This document shows, in pieces, positions 46,601-58,408 of a stretch of DNA of 64,000 bases. Positions within the stretch are counted from its first letter, which is position 1. Each line of letters starts with the position of its first letter. The notes under the pieces are model-generated. The model was given only the letters and a program-made list of their open reading frames with translations. It searched no databases and had not been told where the DNA came from. A program made the position numbers and the translations under genes. This DNA is from Pestalotiopsis fici W106-1 (lineage: Eukaryota > Ascomycota > Sordariomycetes > Amphisphaeriales > Sporocadaceae), in assembly GCF_000516985.1 (NCBI RefSeq), contig NW_006917102.1:2117681-2181680 (forward strand). Reading direction: 5' to 3'.

Positions 46601-49600
46601 TCGAAGGAAATGCGATCCCGACCGTCCGGTGTCATGGATCTCGCTGGCTGGCACTTCCGTCCGGACTTGTTGCCTGCCAAGGATGGGAGGGGAGGGGGGG
46701 CTGTGGTGGGAGCAGCCCTAGGCAAAGAATGCAAAGAAGACATACGGCGAGCACAAGCTTTTGATTCTTCGATCCTCCTCTCCAGCAACATGCAAACACT
46801 CACGCCAACAAGACAGCCCTGAAGCGGGCTCACTGAAGATTGGCAAATCCGCAGGTTGGGTAGCATTGTCCCCCCCCCCTCCCTTCATCAACATCACACG
46901 GTGCCGTGTGAGGTGAGAGGAATTGGAGTGTATGTACTTGGACGCGGGCGATGCCGTTTGGTTGGCGGCCACGGCTCACAGTTCAAACGGAGTCAGACAT
47001 ATATTCCTTCCTACTCTTTATTCATGGTTCCATCCAATGGCTGCGATGTAGCCCCCCCGAGCCCTCTTTTTACGTCTGCCTGACATGACCGTGGTTGTTG
47101 CATCGTCAATTGATGCTCTTGTATTGCTGAAAGGGGACTATGCATACCTGGGTACCGTCGAAAGACGAGCTTATACGACCGCTGGGGGTGGTCACAAAGG
47201 GTATCACTGCTCAGCATGTTTACTTGATTCGACCATTGGCTTTCTTGATACATTGTCACTCACCCGGCTGAACAGAGAGCTACGATGAATATGTGAATTC
47301 GAGATCCAATGGTGGGTGATGAGGCACCGTTGATGGTCCATAATGCTGTAGATACCTATACAAAGACCTTCTTACCTTGCTTGTACAGACAGATTGTAGT
47401 ACTATAACATTTCCCTACCATGCTAGTGAGGATTTGGACTTGTGCTAGAAAATGGTGGGAGCTGTGTGTGTACAACACCGAATCTGCGTGTACAAAGCGA
47501 GAGGTCGTCCTATGGCACCAACAACACTGAATTCTCCAAAGCGATGCGTCCATCGAAACAAGGTTTTATGGTGAGACTGGGGTGAAGGAAATTTGCGTGG
47601 TCGAAAGATGATGCGGCAAGTTCTTGTTTGAATTTAACCCCACCTCTCAATCATCATACGGAGAGGGCAGTCAGGTCGAGTTTATTGCGTGTGAGACAGC
47701 TTATGTATATATATCTGCTACCTCTGAATGGTCTGGAGGGAAACATGATGAAGTGATTTGGAAGAGTCGGACAGGTAAGCTGTCGAAGGTTGTAGGAGAG
47801 AGGAACACCTTTCTCAAGGGAAGTAAAGCAAAGAAAGGAAAAAGAAACACTCCCCGGCTTTATATCTGCTTGGTCGGTCCGGTAAACAAAGCTACATAGT
47901 CTGATGAGCCAGTTTGGCCGGATCAATTGGTGTTACCGTATATAGCGAGCGGGTCGACCCCCCATAGACCGTCGGGGTGAGGGAGGGGAAACAAGCTGCG
48001 CTAGAAGGATCTTTTTTGACTTCTTCTTCCACGACTACTGTCTTGTTCGGACGAAGGATGGGGCTGATTTGTGCTTGAACGACGGTTATTTGCAACAAGA
48101 AGACATTTTGGGCGAAAATGCGCAATGAATCAATAGTCATATACCCAGTGCATTGGGCGCACGCCTCGTTGACGCAGCCATTGGATGGTCGAGCAACCAT
48201 ATCCAACAACTCGGCGCGTTTTCGTTCTATAAACAACCAAGATAGCATGGCTTTACCTGGCTAGGTGGTGATGATTGTTTCAGAGCGAATTGCTTTTTCT
48301 CATCACTTCCGTCATTGCGGCCATGAGGCGATTGAATGCAATTCAAATCCGAGACCTAACGTAGGACAGATATGATGGCACCCCTCTTCCTCCTTCTTAT
48401 TCGCTCCTCTGCACTCATGAGCGTGAAGACAGAAGTGGAAATGAGCATATTGTCGATGGATAGATTCTGTCCGGAAACGCATCAAGGTAATCTTCTCAGG
48501 TACAGTAGGTAAGTAGTGCTCAGAATCTGTTTCCCATTTCCAAAGTCTTTTCCCGAAATTTCCATTCAAGTACAGAGTATGTTTAAAGTGTGACACTTGA
48601 CTGTTGGAAGAGCAGTAAAGGCTTCATCAAGAAGAGGAAGAAGAAGCAAGAAAAAAACCCCACCACACCAAAAACGTCTTCAGGGGTGGAGCAAATCATT
48701 GAGCGAGTTAGGTCAAGCGTCAGGAACAGCGATTTCACTGGCTCGGGGGATCAAACGAGTGGAACGAGACCCCTGCATAAGAGACGCACAAGGGGGAAAA
48801 AAAAAGTTGGAACAGTGCATGGGCAGCCCTGCAAAGCGCCTCGTGGACAACGGGAACGCATGGCCGAGGTCATGTCGGAGGGGCAAATCCCTGTAGGTTA
48901 CCAGGTAAGTACTATGTAAATGTAATGTATCCATGTATCCATCACCCATGTTAGCGGTATCTATTGCGTCTTATGGACCATCAATAGCACTGTGTAAGCT
49001 GTGTGTCCGCTTCTTGCCTTTTTGTATCTTGTGTGCGCGCGTGTGCGTGTGTGCGTGTGAACGGAGCAGAGAGTAGACTCTGTTTCGGCTACGCATGCTA
49101 TGCTAGTAGTCAACTAGAGCTTTCGCTGACGCAGTACCGATGAATCAACACGCAGTAATAGTCTTGGTTGACTCGACCCTTCACGGGAGAGGTGTGTAAG
49201 TACAAGTCTATAGGACGGAGGAATTTACATGTGCCATTTCATCTAATACCGTTGGCCAAAGCATGTGCTAGATACGCCGTACACTTGAATGGCTCGCAGA
49301 TTACGGCATCGATACTTCTTCATGTTTTAGGTGCTCAGAGCATATATTTATTATGTTATGTTTCATCGGTATGTCTGAAATTCAAATTTGTGTCTCAAAA
49401 TGGCTGAGACACATAAACATACACAATAGAACAAAGGCCCAAAAGAACGAGCGTACACTCGCGTCATCCTTGGTAATTACCTAATAATTGGTCGTTTCTG
49501 GTGATCCATCTTCCGTGACCGAACTCTTGTAGTGTCTAACTGTAGGGCAAAGATCATTAAAATATACGACAAGATGGAAGGATCTGGTGTTCAGACGTGT

Positions 49601-52158
49601 TCAGAGCACATTGGGACAATTATTCGAAAGACACAGAGCAGCTCGTCCTGTAGTGGTACATGCAAATTTCTAGACTTAGATTGGATTTTTCAATGAGGAA
49701 ACAGTCGCTCCGGCATTTGGATCAACAACCATCAGGCCCCTCTGTCCCTCCCCACCCCCAGACCCGTACTAGCTGTGATGATGCATCCATTACAACATGA
49801 ACCTCTTGCGGTATGTAGATGATGTGTACACAAAATTGCTGGAAAGCACCATGGAAAGATGCATGGGGTGGGGAAGCTGGCAATGATTAACACAGTAGAA
49901 TGGGACCAATATCATTGTTACAACAACGTATTGTACAGTACGCTACATGTGTAGGTAGATATTTTTGACTAGGTAGGTAGGTACCCGGTCGGGCCTAACG
50001 GATCTCAATAGATGGGCAGCGGGCGCGATCGTCATGGCTAGACTACATCGAGCCTTCGAGAAGGCATCATGGAAGCATGTTCAACGCCGGGACCTCATTG
50101 AAACTATATTGGCAATTTCGTCAAGGCAATAGCTCTCCGATGGGCGCGTCCACCAGTCAATGACTTGCCCTACTATCATCACCGTAGTTGTAGGTATTGC
50201 TGGCGGCTGCTGGGTCCACCCAGTCTACAAGTACGCTCTTTTTGCTGATTGACGATGTTGCGGATCACTAGTAATTAATGGCCGCTGCTCTTCATCAGCT
50301 TCACTTCAAACAGTATCAACCAATGTCCAAATATTCCATGTACTCGATAGGAACTGCCTGGCTAGATTGTCAATCGCTTGAGGTCCACCATGCGTATACT
50401 TTCCCCTCTTCCATCCCTCCCGATAACTCCGCTCACTTCGCGGTTTCCGGTCGCCAATCGCTGCCGGAATCGTACCTAGTCTGGCAGTCAGCATGTCAGG
50501 TCCCTACCTTAGTCGCAAGTCCAAGAGGGCGGGTAAGGTATTCAGAGCTCCCCGAGGCGACGGCGCGGTTGCTGGACGCAATGGAACGAACCTCCGGGCC
50601 TCTCTGCGATTATCTCACCTGCCCTCCCCTTTTGCTGTGTATATTGCGTATACGTGTTGGAACATGGTATGCTGCGGCGTCAGGTTTTTGCCGTATCACG
50701 GCCAACGAAGACAAGCATGAAGGAAGAGCCAGACAAGCACACAGATAGATCGAGGAAGAGCCAAGTTGCGGCCGATCCTTTCCAGGACTCTGTCAATATT
50801 GATGTAAATCAGCGATTTCGCCGTACCCACATCAGCCCAATCCATGTGCCTGTAGCCAAATCTACCCACCTTGCAAGGTTTCCCAGCTGCTCACGCGGTG
50901 CGTGGAGTGCGTGGTCGTTCACTGCCCTCCCACTGCTCAGTGCCTCCAGGTACAAGAAGTGCCCAGTGCTGCCTGGGGCCTGCCTGGTTCGTGCCTCAGG
51001 GTATACTCCCTAACCGATCGATGTTATGTAGGTGGGCTGGCGAGATGTGGTTGTCGAACAATTACTCATTATGTGTAAATCAGTCTCAGTCCCTTCATAT
51101 GCGCATTTCTCAGAGGAGATGCTCGTCCATGCTTGATGGCACAGCCTTTCTTCACGATGATTCAACGACTATGTATAGTGTACAGAGTACAGTGTAGCCC
51201 GTGCTTGATGTAGTGCAGTGTTTGCACTGCACATACCAACATATATTTGATCGTGTGCTCGTTGTCTCCGATGTGTATTTCGAACATATCCGATGATGTA
51301 TCATCTAGATTTGTAGCTATCTTTTTAGAACAAGCCATGTAGTTTACATAGGTCCTGACAAACCTATCAGGTAGTTGCCTATCTTGTCTACACAAGAACC
51401 AGACCTTGGCTGTCTTTTTTATTTTTTTTTATTTTTTTTTTCCCTCTCTCCCCTTCCTCCTCCGTTTGCCACCCCTTCTGATTGAAGGAGTGCTGGACTT
51501 GATCGTCGTTTGTATCGCCGACTATTGCACATCGTCTTGTCCTAATGACGATGGGAGCACATCACATTCGTTTTTGACCGAGTCGCTCGATGATGTTATG
51601 TAAGGGCAACCCGCACTACTGCACAGCGGCACAGCGGGTCGACAAATGGTGCGCATCCGTAACATTTATTCTCTGTCGCCACCTACGCAAACCCTACTGC
51701 CGACGTTCCTACTGCCATACATGACCGATGTTACTCTTCTCTCTCCCAACATCTCTCGCATTGATAGGCCAAAGTTGTCTGCCAAGCGGCAGCCTAACTT
51801 GCAATACATGACTGATAACCATAGGTGAGTATACCTAGATAGTGTGTGTTCTTCGAAGTAGCTTGTACAGGCTGCAGAAAGAGGAAAGAGCATGTATGTG
51901 TCAAACGTGCACATCTGAAAGCGTGCAGCCATGATTTTCGTGGCTTGCATTTTTATATGCGTGTATATATATGGTATCATGTCAGATTGAAGGCAGGACG
52001 CAGAAATAAAACATGAAGCAGCAGATACGGGGGACACGGCATACGTAACTGCTCTCAGCTGCAGTCTGTTTTGCACCACCACTGTGACTACTACTGTACT
52101 TCTACAGGAAGACACACGGCAGACACAAGAGAGTGTGTGTGTGAGAGAGAGAGGGGAC

Positions 52159-52258
52159 NNNNNNNNNNNNNNNNNNNNNNNNNNNNNNNNNNNNNNNNNN
52201 NNNNNNNNNNNNNNNNNNNNNNNNNNNNNNNNNNNNNNNNNNNNNNNNNNNNNNNNNN
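52159..52258. other. Assembly gap of exactly 100 N
   Basis: Exactly 100 consecutive undetermined bases. A round number usually means a placeholder of unknown true size. It is flanked on the left by GTGTGTGTGAGAGAGAGAGGGG and on the right by GGGGGG, simple sequence that assemblers often fail to cross. Confidence 0.95.
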
Positions 52259-52796
52259 GGGGGGACCCTAGTCCTCATGAGTAGTAGACCGCGCACTGGC
52301 TACCTTGGCCAACCAAGTCCAAGCCCAAGCCCGCATCGAGGACGGACGGCACCTGGGGCCCCTGGACATCCATCTTTTTGGGCCCAGCATCTGCTGTGAT
52401 GGGACCCCCCTGAAATTGTGTTTTGGGCTTTCAACTGGCTCTACTGCGGCCACGCCTCCGGCCAGCCCGCTCCCCTGCACTACATCCATCCCCCACTCTT
52501 CAGGGATCTCAAATTTCCACCGCACGGTTTGTCCCATTTTATGGTTGCACCAGTCAAGTTGGTAGCGCCAAAAGTTGAGATAGGTAATAAGGTAGCGATA
52601 GTCAGGACTCAGTCCACTTCAATCCAATCCAATCGTTGTTCACAGTGCAGTTGCCGTCCGTCTATCCCCCCTCGGTTGGCACTATGCAAGGTACCTACCG
52701 TCCATACATGGCGCTAGTAGCAGGCTCTCGCTTTCTCTCAGGCTCTACCTAAATGCAGTTGATCCAGGTACTTCCTGCACTGGGTATGGGGGGGTC

Positions 52797-52824
52797 TTTT
52801 TTTTTTTTTTTTTTTTTTTTTTTT
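52797..52824. repeat. T homopolymer
   Basis: A run of 28 T bases in the region upstream of the disordered-protein gene, preceded by G7. Confidence 0.8.
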
Positions 52825-54135
52825 CTTCCCGTAGCCCCATTGCGGTCCAGTTTCTACCGTACCTACCAATGGTACTAGGCTCCACGTCCCTTCCAGATGG
52901 TCTACACAGTAGCCGCGAACGAACTGATCTCTCTCTTTCTCCTCACTCACCTCTCCCTCTCCAACCCCAATTCCGTTGCAGTAAAGCAAAAAGAAAGAGG
53001 AAGAACAAGAAACTCACCCACAGTCATTCCTTACTTGCACACCAGATTGGTTGAGAACAGGACAAGCCGCCAACACGAAAACGCGGCCCTGACACTGCGT
53101 ATACATTTCCACTCACTATACGTCCTCGACATTTCTACACGTGCACGAGTTCCAAAATCAACGCCGGCGACTCGACAGACAAGATTGCAAGGTCGGAATC
53201 AGAGCGTCGAATCTTTATCAGACATCCAAGTCACTCGCCCTCCTCACCACCACAAGGTCATCAATTTCCATTCTCTACGAACCAGACCCAACCCATTCGT
53301 CTCCAAACGAACCAATCTACGACGCTACTGCCCGCCCGTCCTGCGGCGAGCCATTCGATGTTTGCGCGACAGTAGTACTGTACCTACTTACTACCTACAT
53401 ATATTCTTTCATCTGCATCATCTGCCGAGGCGATAACTTACCCCCCGGGCATACTGCCGCGCTCACTCATTTCTTCACATTCGTTTTTCCAACTCCCACT
53501 AAATTATTGTTTCCTGTTTACACTTTTTAACTCTCGTTTTTCCTCCACAAAGGTGTGTGATCGTCGCCTGGCCCTGGCCCCAAATCGGTGCTTTCTTTTT
53601 CTCGACAAACCTGGTATCCTATATTGGTGAAACGCTCTCGACACAAGCTGTCCAGGTTAAGGTATGGCGATTTGATTCGTTCCCAATATCATCCCAAATC
53701 CTTGTTCTTTCATCTCCTCCGTCGTTCTCAGCTTCGGGACAAACAGCCTCTGAAGTCCTGCGACTGGTGCTCGACAGGTTCCATGCATACGCTACGCACT
53801 GCCAATTAATACGTGCCGCTCACCCATTCACCGCCGGCCTGTATCCTGTGGCTTTCTCCTAGTACATTCAGCTCGCTAATACCTCGTCTGCCTCTATAGT
53901 TACGTATATCGAGCCAGCTCATTCAGTAACCCACTTTGTTCCACGTATATACACATTAGGGTCTCGTTGCCGACTACGACTCTACTGATCGCAATTCTAT
54001 ATGGATGGCACCCGGTACTGATTGGTGAACGAAACACAACCCTCCGGAATCCCCTTATTGGAACCGACGTGTCCTGGTGCCACGCCTTCAACTATTTGTC
54101 CAGCTCCTGACCTTGGGGCAACTCCGATAAACAAG

Positions 54136-57100
54136 ATGAATCGATTCAAGACCAAGAAGAAGACCAAGGACGAGATGCCCAGCCGTCCTTCGCAAGACTC
54201 TGACTCGTTCGGCTTCAGGTTCAGAAAAGGGAAGAAGAATCAGGAGGAGCAAAAAGCTGAGATCGATTTGGCCACCGCCCTGCCACCCACAGATGATTTC
54301 CGGACCAGTCTTCTCATGTCTGGCCTATCGGCACGATTTTCCATGCTGCGAGAACAGGACGACCCGAACACCAAGATTGGCAAGGCTAGCGACGACAGTG
54401 TGCTATTTCCCAAAAGACAATCCCGAATGGCGGACTTGGGTGGTTACAATGGTCTCTCGGATATAGCCGAAGTGGAATCCATCAAGAGTCCTTTTGCTCG
54501 GATCGACTCGTACGCCGCCTCAGACGCTGACTCGATAAATGGCAGCATCATGAATAGATCAAAACCAATCGAGGGTAATGTCCTGTTTGGCGGAAGACAG
54601 AAGATCTACAAGATTGCCGCCGGAGCTACCTCGACGAGGACTGTCGAGGGGGCCATGAGCGGAAGAGCCCTATATGATGACGACGTGGCTCTTTCGGCTT
54701 TTCAGAAGTGGAGAAAAGAAGAGAAGGAGCTCAAATCTTTGGAAGGTGAGGATAATGGGTCACGGCGGCCTTCGACCGAAGACCAGGACACACGCCCCGA
54801 ATCTCCCTTCTCCAATGACTACAACCGGAAGCGGGAAACAACATCCACGACTTCATCGATCCCTTCATTGGCGCGTAATTCGACAGCAGCAACCTCTGTG
54901 ACATCACAACAGCCTGCTTCTGTCAAAGACTGGCAGGCGGCCTCCGGAACTGCCTCAGCAAGTGCCACATCTACTCCTCCGGTCGAGCGGAGCACCACCA
55001 GGACCCGTCGGCTATACGAGACTGGTCTTAACAATGACCTCCATGAACAACAGTCTTCAGCCTTGTCACGCATTGATACATTAACCAGACGCCGCGATCT
55101 GGGCTCTCGGACCCCTGATCCGTCGCAGACGCCATCTCCGACTGCTATTGGCTTCATGGATCGCTTTGGAGACAGACGCATTCTCGCCAAGGCAAGCGCT
55201 CCAAACCTACGGTCCATGAGTCCTGCCTCCCGTTCGTCTGCAGGTACCCCTGATCTGGGCATTCGTGTCCCCACTGTCGCTGAGGCTAAGCCTAGCTACG
55301 TCGGCACGCCACCGTTGAGCCCCCCGATCAGCGAAGCCGATGAACTGTCTGCTTTGCCCATTCAGCCAAATGATCGAGGCAAGGCTACTGCACTCGGGGT
55401 TTTTGCTAAGCCGGCACAGCCATACGATGAATCAAGATTCGCTGAGCGGCAGTTGCAACTACAACAGGGTCGAGAAACACCCACACAGAGGTTTCGTGCC
55501 GAGTCGGGCGCTTCTTTCACTGGTCGATCCAGATCCTCGTCTTCAGCAAACCGCCAGCCGTATGAGCCAAAAACTGAGACGTTCCGAGCACAATCTCCAT
55601 TGCAAGAAGAAGAGATGAGGCCACAGACCTTCTTCAGCGAGCATGACGAAGATGCAGACGAATCGCCCGTCATTCCGTCGCAGCCAACTCTCGAACCACT
55701 ACCGTCTAGAAGTCAGCGCCCCGCTGATAGTGAGCACCCAGCATTTCGGAGCGCTACGCTCCCCACTCCGCTGTCAATGGCATCCAAACCCAGTGGCGAA
55801 CCATCGCCGACAGTGGAACTTGAATATGCTTTGCCTTCACAGGAAAAGCCGTCTCCGCCGGACTCGCCCACGCTCGGGCCCGCTGTATCAGCAGCTGCTG
55901 GACTCAGCGGCATGGTCCGACAGCATTTGAGAGCTGACAGCGGTGCCTCCTCCATTTACGGCGGCACCACACACCACCTCGATTCGAATCTCAAAACTAG
56001 CTTTCCCACGCAGCCAGAAGAATACTCGTCGCCATCAAACCATTGGGAACAAGAAGAATCCAGCAGTGTATGGTCTCCCCCCCACCACGGACCCGAATCT
56101 GTTCGGATTCTGGATGGGCAATCAAGTGTCCGGGCCAATAATGCCGGACAGTTCGAAGACCAACCAGATCCAGTCTACTGGCAAGATGGTCGTGAGAGTG
56201 ATGAGTTTGCAAGTCAGCTAGCCGATGGCGCACGAAGAATCAGGGAAAGGCTCACTACCTATGTCGAGTCTGATAGCCGGCCAAGCTCGCCACATGCTGC
56301 CCAAGAGAGCAGAGAAATGCCGACTTCATCACGATCAAACACGTTGGGAATATTGCAGGCGAAGTCAAGCCGCGGCTCCCTCGCTGATCGAAGCCGTGAC
56401 CCTGCCGCCCACTCAAAAGCCATGAAGATGCTCGGCATTTCAGATTCTGGTCCTTCTGTTCTACAGAGGAAAGCTTCATTCGAACGTCCAGAAGTCTTGA
56501 ACGCTACTCATGCAGGGGACAGACATCCGCAGCCTGTTTCCACTGCTTTCGGAGGGGCCGCAGAGACAAATACTAATGACAATCCCCCAGAGGAACAGAA
56601 CAACGGGATTCGGGCATTTCGACAAGCCAGGCGCGAGCTTCAGAAGCTCAGAGAGCTGGAAACTCAGCAGAGGCATCATGCACAACCTCAAACATCACTT
56701 CCAGAGCCCCCAGCGCCTCGTGCCCCGCCCCCAAGGAATGTCGAACAACGCCAACGTTCCGACAGCAGGGAGCGAAGACCGCCTCCGGTAGCATATCGCA
56801 CCCGCGCTCCTAGTGAGGACTCGCATACGACGAACTCGAGATCTGCTTCACAGGAGCCATCGCGTGGCGACCGTGACCGAAGTGGCTCGAATTCGAGTGG
56901 TGGTGAGCGGCCACACAGCCGGTCTCATGTTCGACCTCCAATGCGTCTCAGGAGCGGTTCTTCAGCTCCAAACGATCGCAATCTGGGTCCTCAGGGTATT
57001 ACTAGCTCCATGACTCGCTCACCTGGCCTCCCGGGGACGAATATTCGCCGCTCGCCCATCATGCCGCCTCAGGGATATCCGGGAGGTCAAACAGCAAGAG

Positions 57101-57843
57101 CGAATCAAGGCTATTTTTCTCCCAATGGAAACCTCAACGTACAGCCCTCTCACGGGTTTGAATCGAATCAGCCTTCTCCCATTTCTCCTATCCCGTCGCC
57201 TTTGGCACACTCGGCACCTGCAACACCGGGCGGTCTTGCCTCGCCTCAGCGGCCGCCACTAGCACCGACGCCTCATGTCAATTCTGACGGTTCAGAGGTG
57301 CCGGGCCTGAACGAAGCAATGAAGCGACCAGTGAAGAAGCGAGATATATCTGAGCCGACGTTTGTCATGTCCACCTCTCGGGTTCCAACCGTTGAACTGC
57401 CTCCCGAGGCTGCCACCAACCGGTCGCGCAGCAACAGCAGGTCTCGTTCGAACAGCAAAGCGGATTCGTACGCTGCGCCGCCGTTGCCTCCCATCAATCC
57501 AAGACGACGCCAGGACACTTTGAAATCACGCACCGTCTTCGGCAACCTAACAGGACGTAGTGGCGAGACCAGTGACACGGCAAATTTGGGTCGTAGCAGC
57601 ACCATGCCAATGCCCATGATGGGTAGTGAGGACAATCGCGGCGCATATGATGCAAACAACGAGGAGTACAGGCCAGAGCGCCGACCTCTCCGAAAGATGC
57701 CTGATGATGTCCAGCCGGTTGGTCCAATGATGCGGGCGCCCAATAACAACAATGCCCCGGCTTACGGCCCTCCAGCTTCCAGAATGGTTGTCACTCAGAA
57801 CAGTGGTAGCCGCGGCATGGGCGTCCCGGGCGGCATGATTTGA
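54136..57843 (+). CDS. Large Ser/Pro/Arg-rich disordered protein, conserved-looking N-terminus; function unknown
   Basis: Intronless, 1235 aa from the ATG at 54136. The frame is open back to 54022 but has no ATG there. The start is supported by a basic N-terminus (MNRFKTKKKTKDE, then SFGFRFRKGKK). A short ordered-looking block at about residues 55-120 contains LLMSGLSARFSMLREQ, DDPNTKIGKASDD and FPKRQSRM. Another around 155-215 reads KIYKIAAGAT and ALSAFQKWRKEEKE. The rest is low in hydrophobics, with many RSRSNSR, PPLPP and SPxS motifs, i.e. phosphorylatable and disordered. A Glu/Gln/Arg segment near 870-900 (RQARRELQKLRELE) could be coiled coil. I recognise the N-terminal block as the conserved part of a fungal family without an assigned role. 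No transmembrane segment or signal peptide is seen. The very long upstream region is unusual for this window. Confidence 0.8.
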   Translation: MNRFKTKKKTKDEMPSRPSQDSDSFGFRFRKGKKNQEEQKAEIDLATALPPTDDFRTSLLMSGLSARFSMLREQDDPNTKIGKASDDSVLFPKRQSRMADLGGYNGLSDIAEVESIKSPFARIDSYAASDADSINGSIMNRSKPIEGNVLFGGRQKIYKIAAGATSTRTVEGAMSGRALYDDDVALSAFQKWRKEEKELKSLEGEDNGSRRPSTEDQDTRPESPFSNDYNRKRETTSTTSSIPSLARNSTAATSVTSQQPASVKDWQAASGTASASATSTPPVERSTTRTRRLYETGLNNDLHEQQSSALSRIDTLTRRRDLGSRTPDPSQTPSPTAIGFMDRFGDRRILAKASAPNLRSMSPASRSSAGTPDLGIRVPTVAEAKPSYVGTPPLSPPISEADELSALPIQPNDRGKATALGVFAKPAQPYDESRFAERQLQLQQGRETPTQRFRAESGASFTGRSRSSSSANRQPYEPKTETFRAQSPLQEEEMRPQTFFSEHDEDADESPVIPSQPTLEPLPSRSQRPADSEHPAFRSATLPTPLSMASKPSGEPSPTVELEYALPSQEKPSPPDSPTLGPAVSAAAGLSGMVRQHLRADSGASSIYGGTTHHLDSNLKTSFPTQPEEYSSPSNHWEQEESSSVWSPPHHGPESVRILDGQSSVRANNAGQFEDQPDPVYWQDGRESDEFASQLADGARRIRERLTTYVESDSRPSSPHAAQESREMPTSSRSNTLGILQAKSSRGSLADRSRDPAAHSKAMKMLGISDSGPSVLQRKASFERPEVLNATHAGDRHPQPVSTAFGGAAETNTNDNPPEEQNNGIRAFRQARRELQKLRELETQQRHHAQPQTSLPEPPAPRAPPPRNVEQRQRSDSRERRPPPVAYRTRAPSEDSHTTNSRSASQEPSRGDRDRSGSNSSGGERPHSRSHVRPPMRLRSGSSAPNDRNLGPQGITSSMTRSPGLPGTNIRRSPIMPPQGYPGGQTARANQGYFSPNGNLNVQPSHGFESNQPSPISPIPSPLAHSAPATPGGLASPQRPPLAPTPHVNSDGSEVPGLNEAMKRPVKKRDISEPTFVMSTSRVPTVELPPEAATNRSRSNSRSRSNSKADSYAAPPLPPINPRRRQDTLKSRTVFGNLTGRSGETSDTANLGRSSTMPMPMMGSEDNRGAYDANNEEYRPERRPLRKMPDDVQPVGPMMRAPNNNNAPAYGPPASRMVVTQNSGSRGMGVPGGMI

Positions 57844-58408
57844 AGCTCCTGCCACGCCTATTACGCTTTGGGTTGACGTTTTCCTTCCTTCTATCTTTCT
57901 GGTTTTTTTTTTTTTTTCCCTCCCTTCCATGTTATGGCTCTGACGAATTTTATGAAATATTGGCGCTTTGTGGTTGCAGATATTGTACAATTAGCCCCGT
58001 TACCTGTCTCCTACTTTTGCGTCTATATGTTTGTCTCTGCATAGGTACATCAAGCAGGATTACGATGAGTAGCCCCGGAGTATAAAGGCACTGCGCTAAT
58101 ATGGTTGGAATGTTCCAAGAGTGGACAGAATCTGCAATAAGGTTTGGGTCAGGTCTGGCCACGGGGTGGGGGCGGAGGATGGGAAGTTATAATGTAGTCT
58201 TACACTTGACTTGGTTCATCATCTTTTCGGCGTCCTTGATTCGCTAGCATGAAGAGATACCTAGAAAGCGGACTGCACGCCTTCACCGCAACAACAGTTT
58301 TCAAAACAGTTGAAAATCAAAGACATGAAGAAGATCTTGTTAATCGTTATTTGTTGTAGTATCATAATACCATGAACTCGTTTTTCTCCCAAGTATTTTC
58401 ATGTCACT
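57844..58408. other. Convergent 3' region
   Basis: About 565 bp between the plus-strand disordered-protein gene and the minus-strand acetyltransferase gene, so both 3' ends. A T run of 15 lies at 57903-57917. No further feature is visible. Confidence 0.6.

Larger units (their letters stand above)
43699..54135. other. 10.4-kb region with no gene I can support
   Basis: From the end of the hybrid kinase to the start of the disordered protein. Frames of 60-156 aa occur (for example 46080-46403 +, 50278-50748 +, 51666-52115 -), but none has a domain, coherent splicing or compositional signal. Features inside: T runs near 45954-45980, a GT-rich stretch near 49033-49059, TAGG motifs near 46046 and 49969, a T run at 52797-52824, and a 100-base gap. 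The last 1.5 kb (from about 52900) is CT-rich and looks like the long leader or promoter of the next gene. A long non-coding RNA or a large regulatory region is possible but not shown. Confidence 0.5.

Noticed and set aside
50278..50748. 156-aa plus-strand frame
   Set aside because: No domain, mixed composition, no splice support and no start context; the longest chance frame in a 10-kb spacer.
51666..52115. 149-aa minus-strand frame
   Set aside because: No recognisable pattern, and it overlaps equally poor plus-strand frames.
54022..54135. Extension of the disordered protein upstream of 54136
   Set aside because: The frame is open but contains no ATG; the basic MNRFKTKKK start is better.
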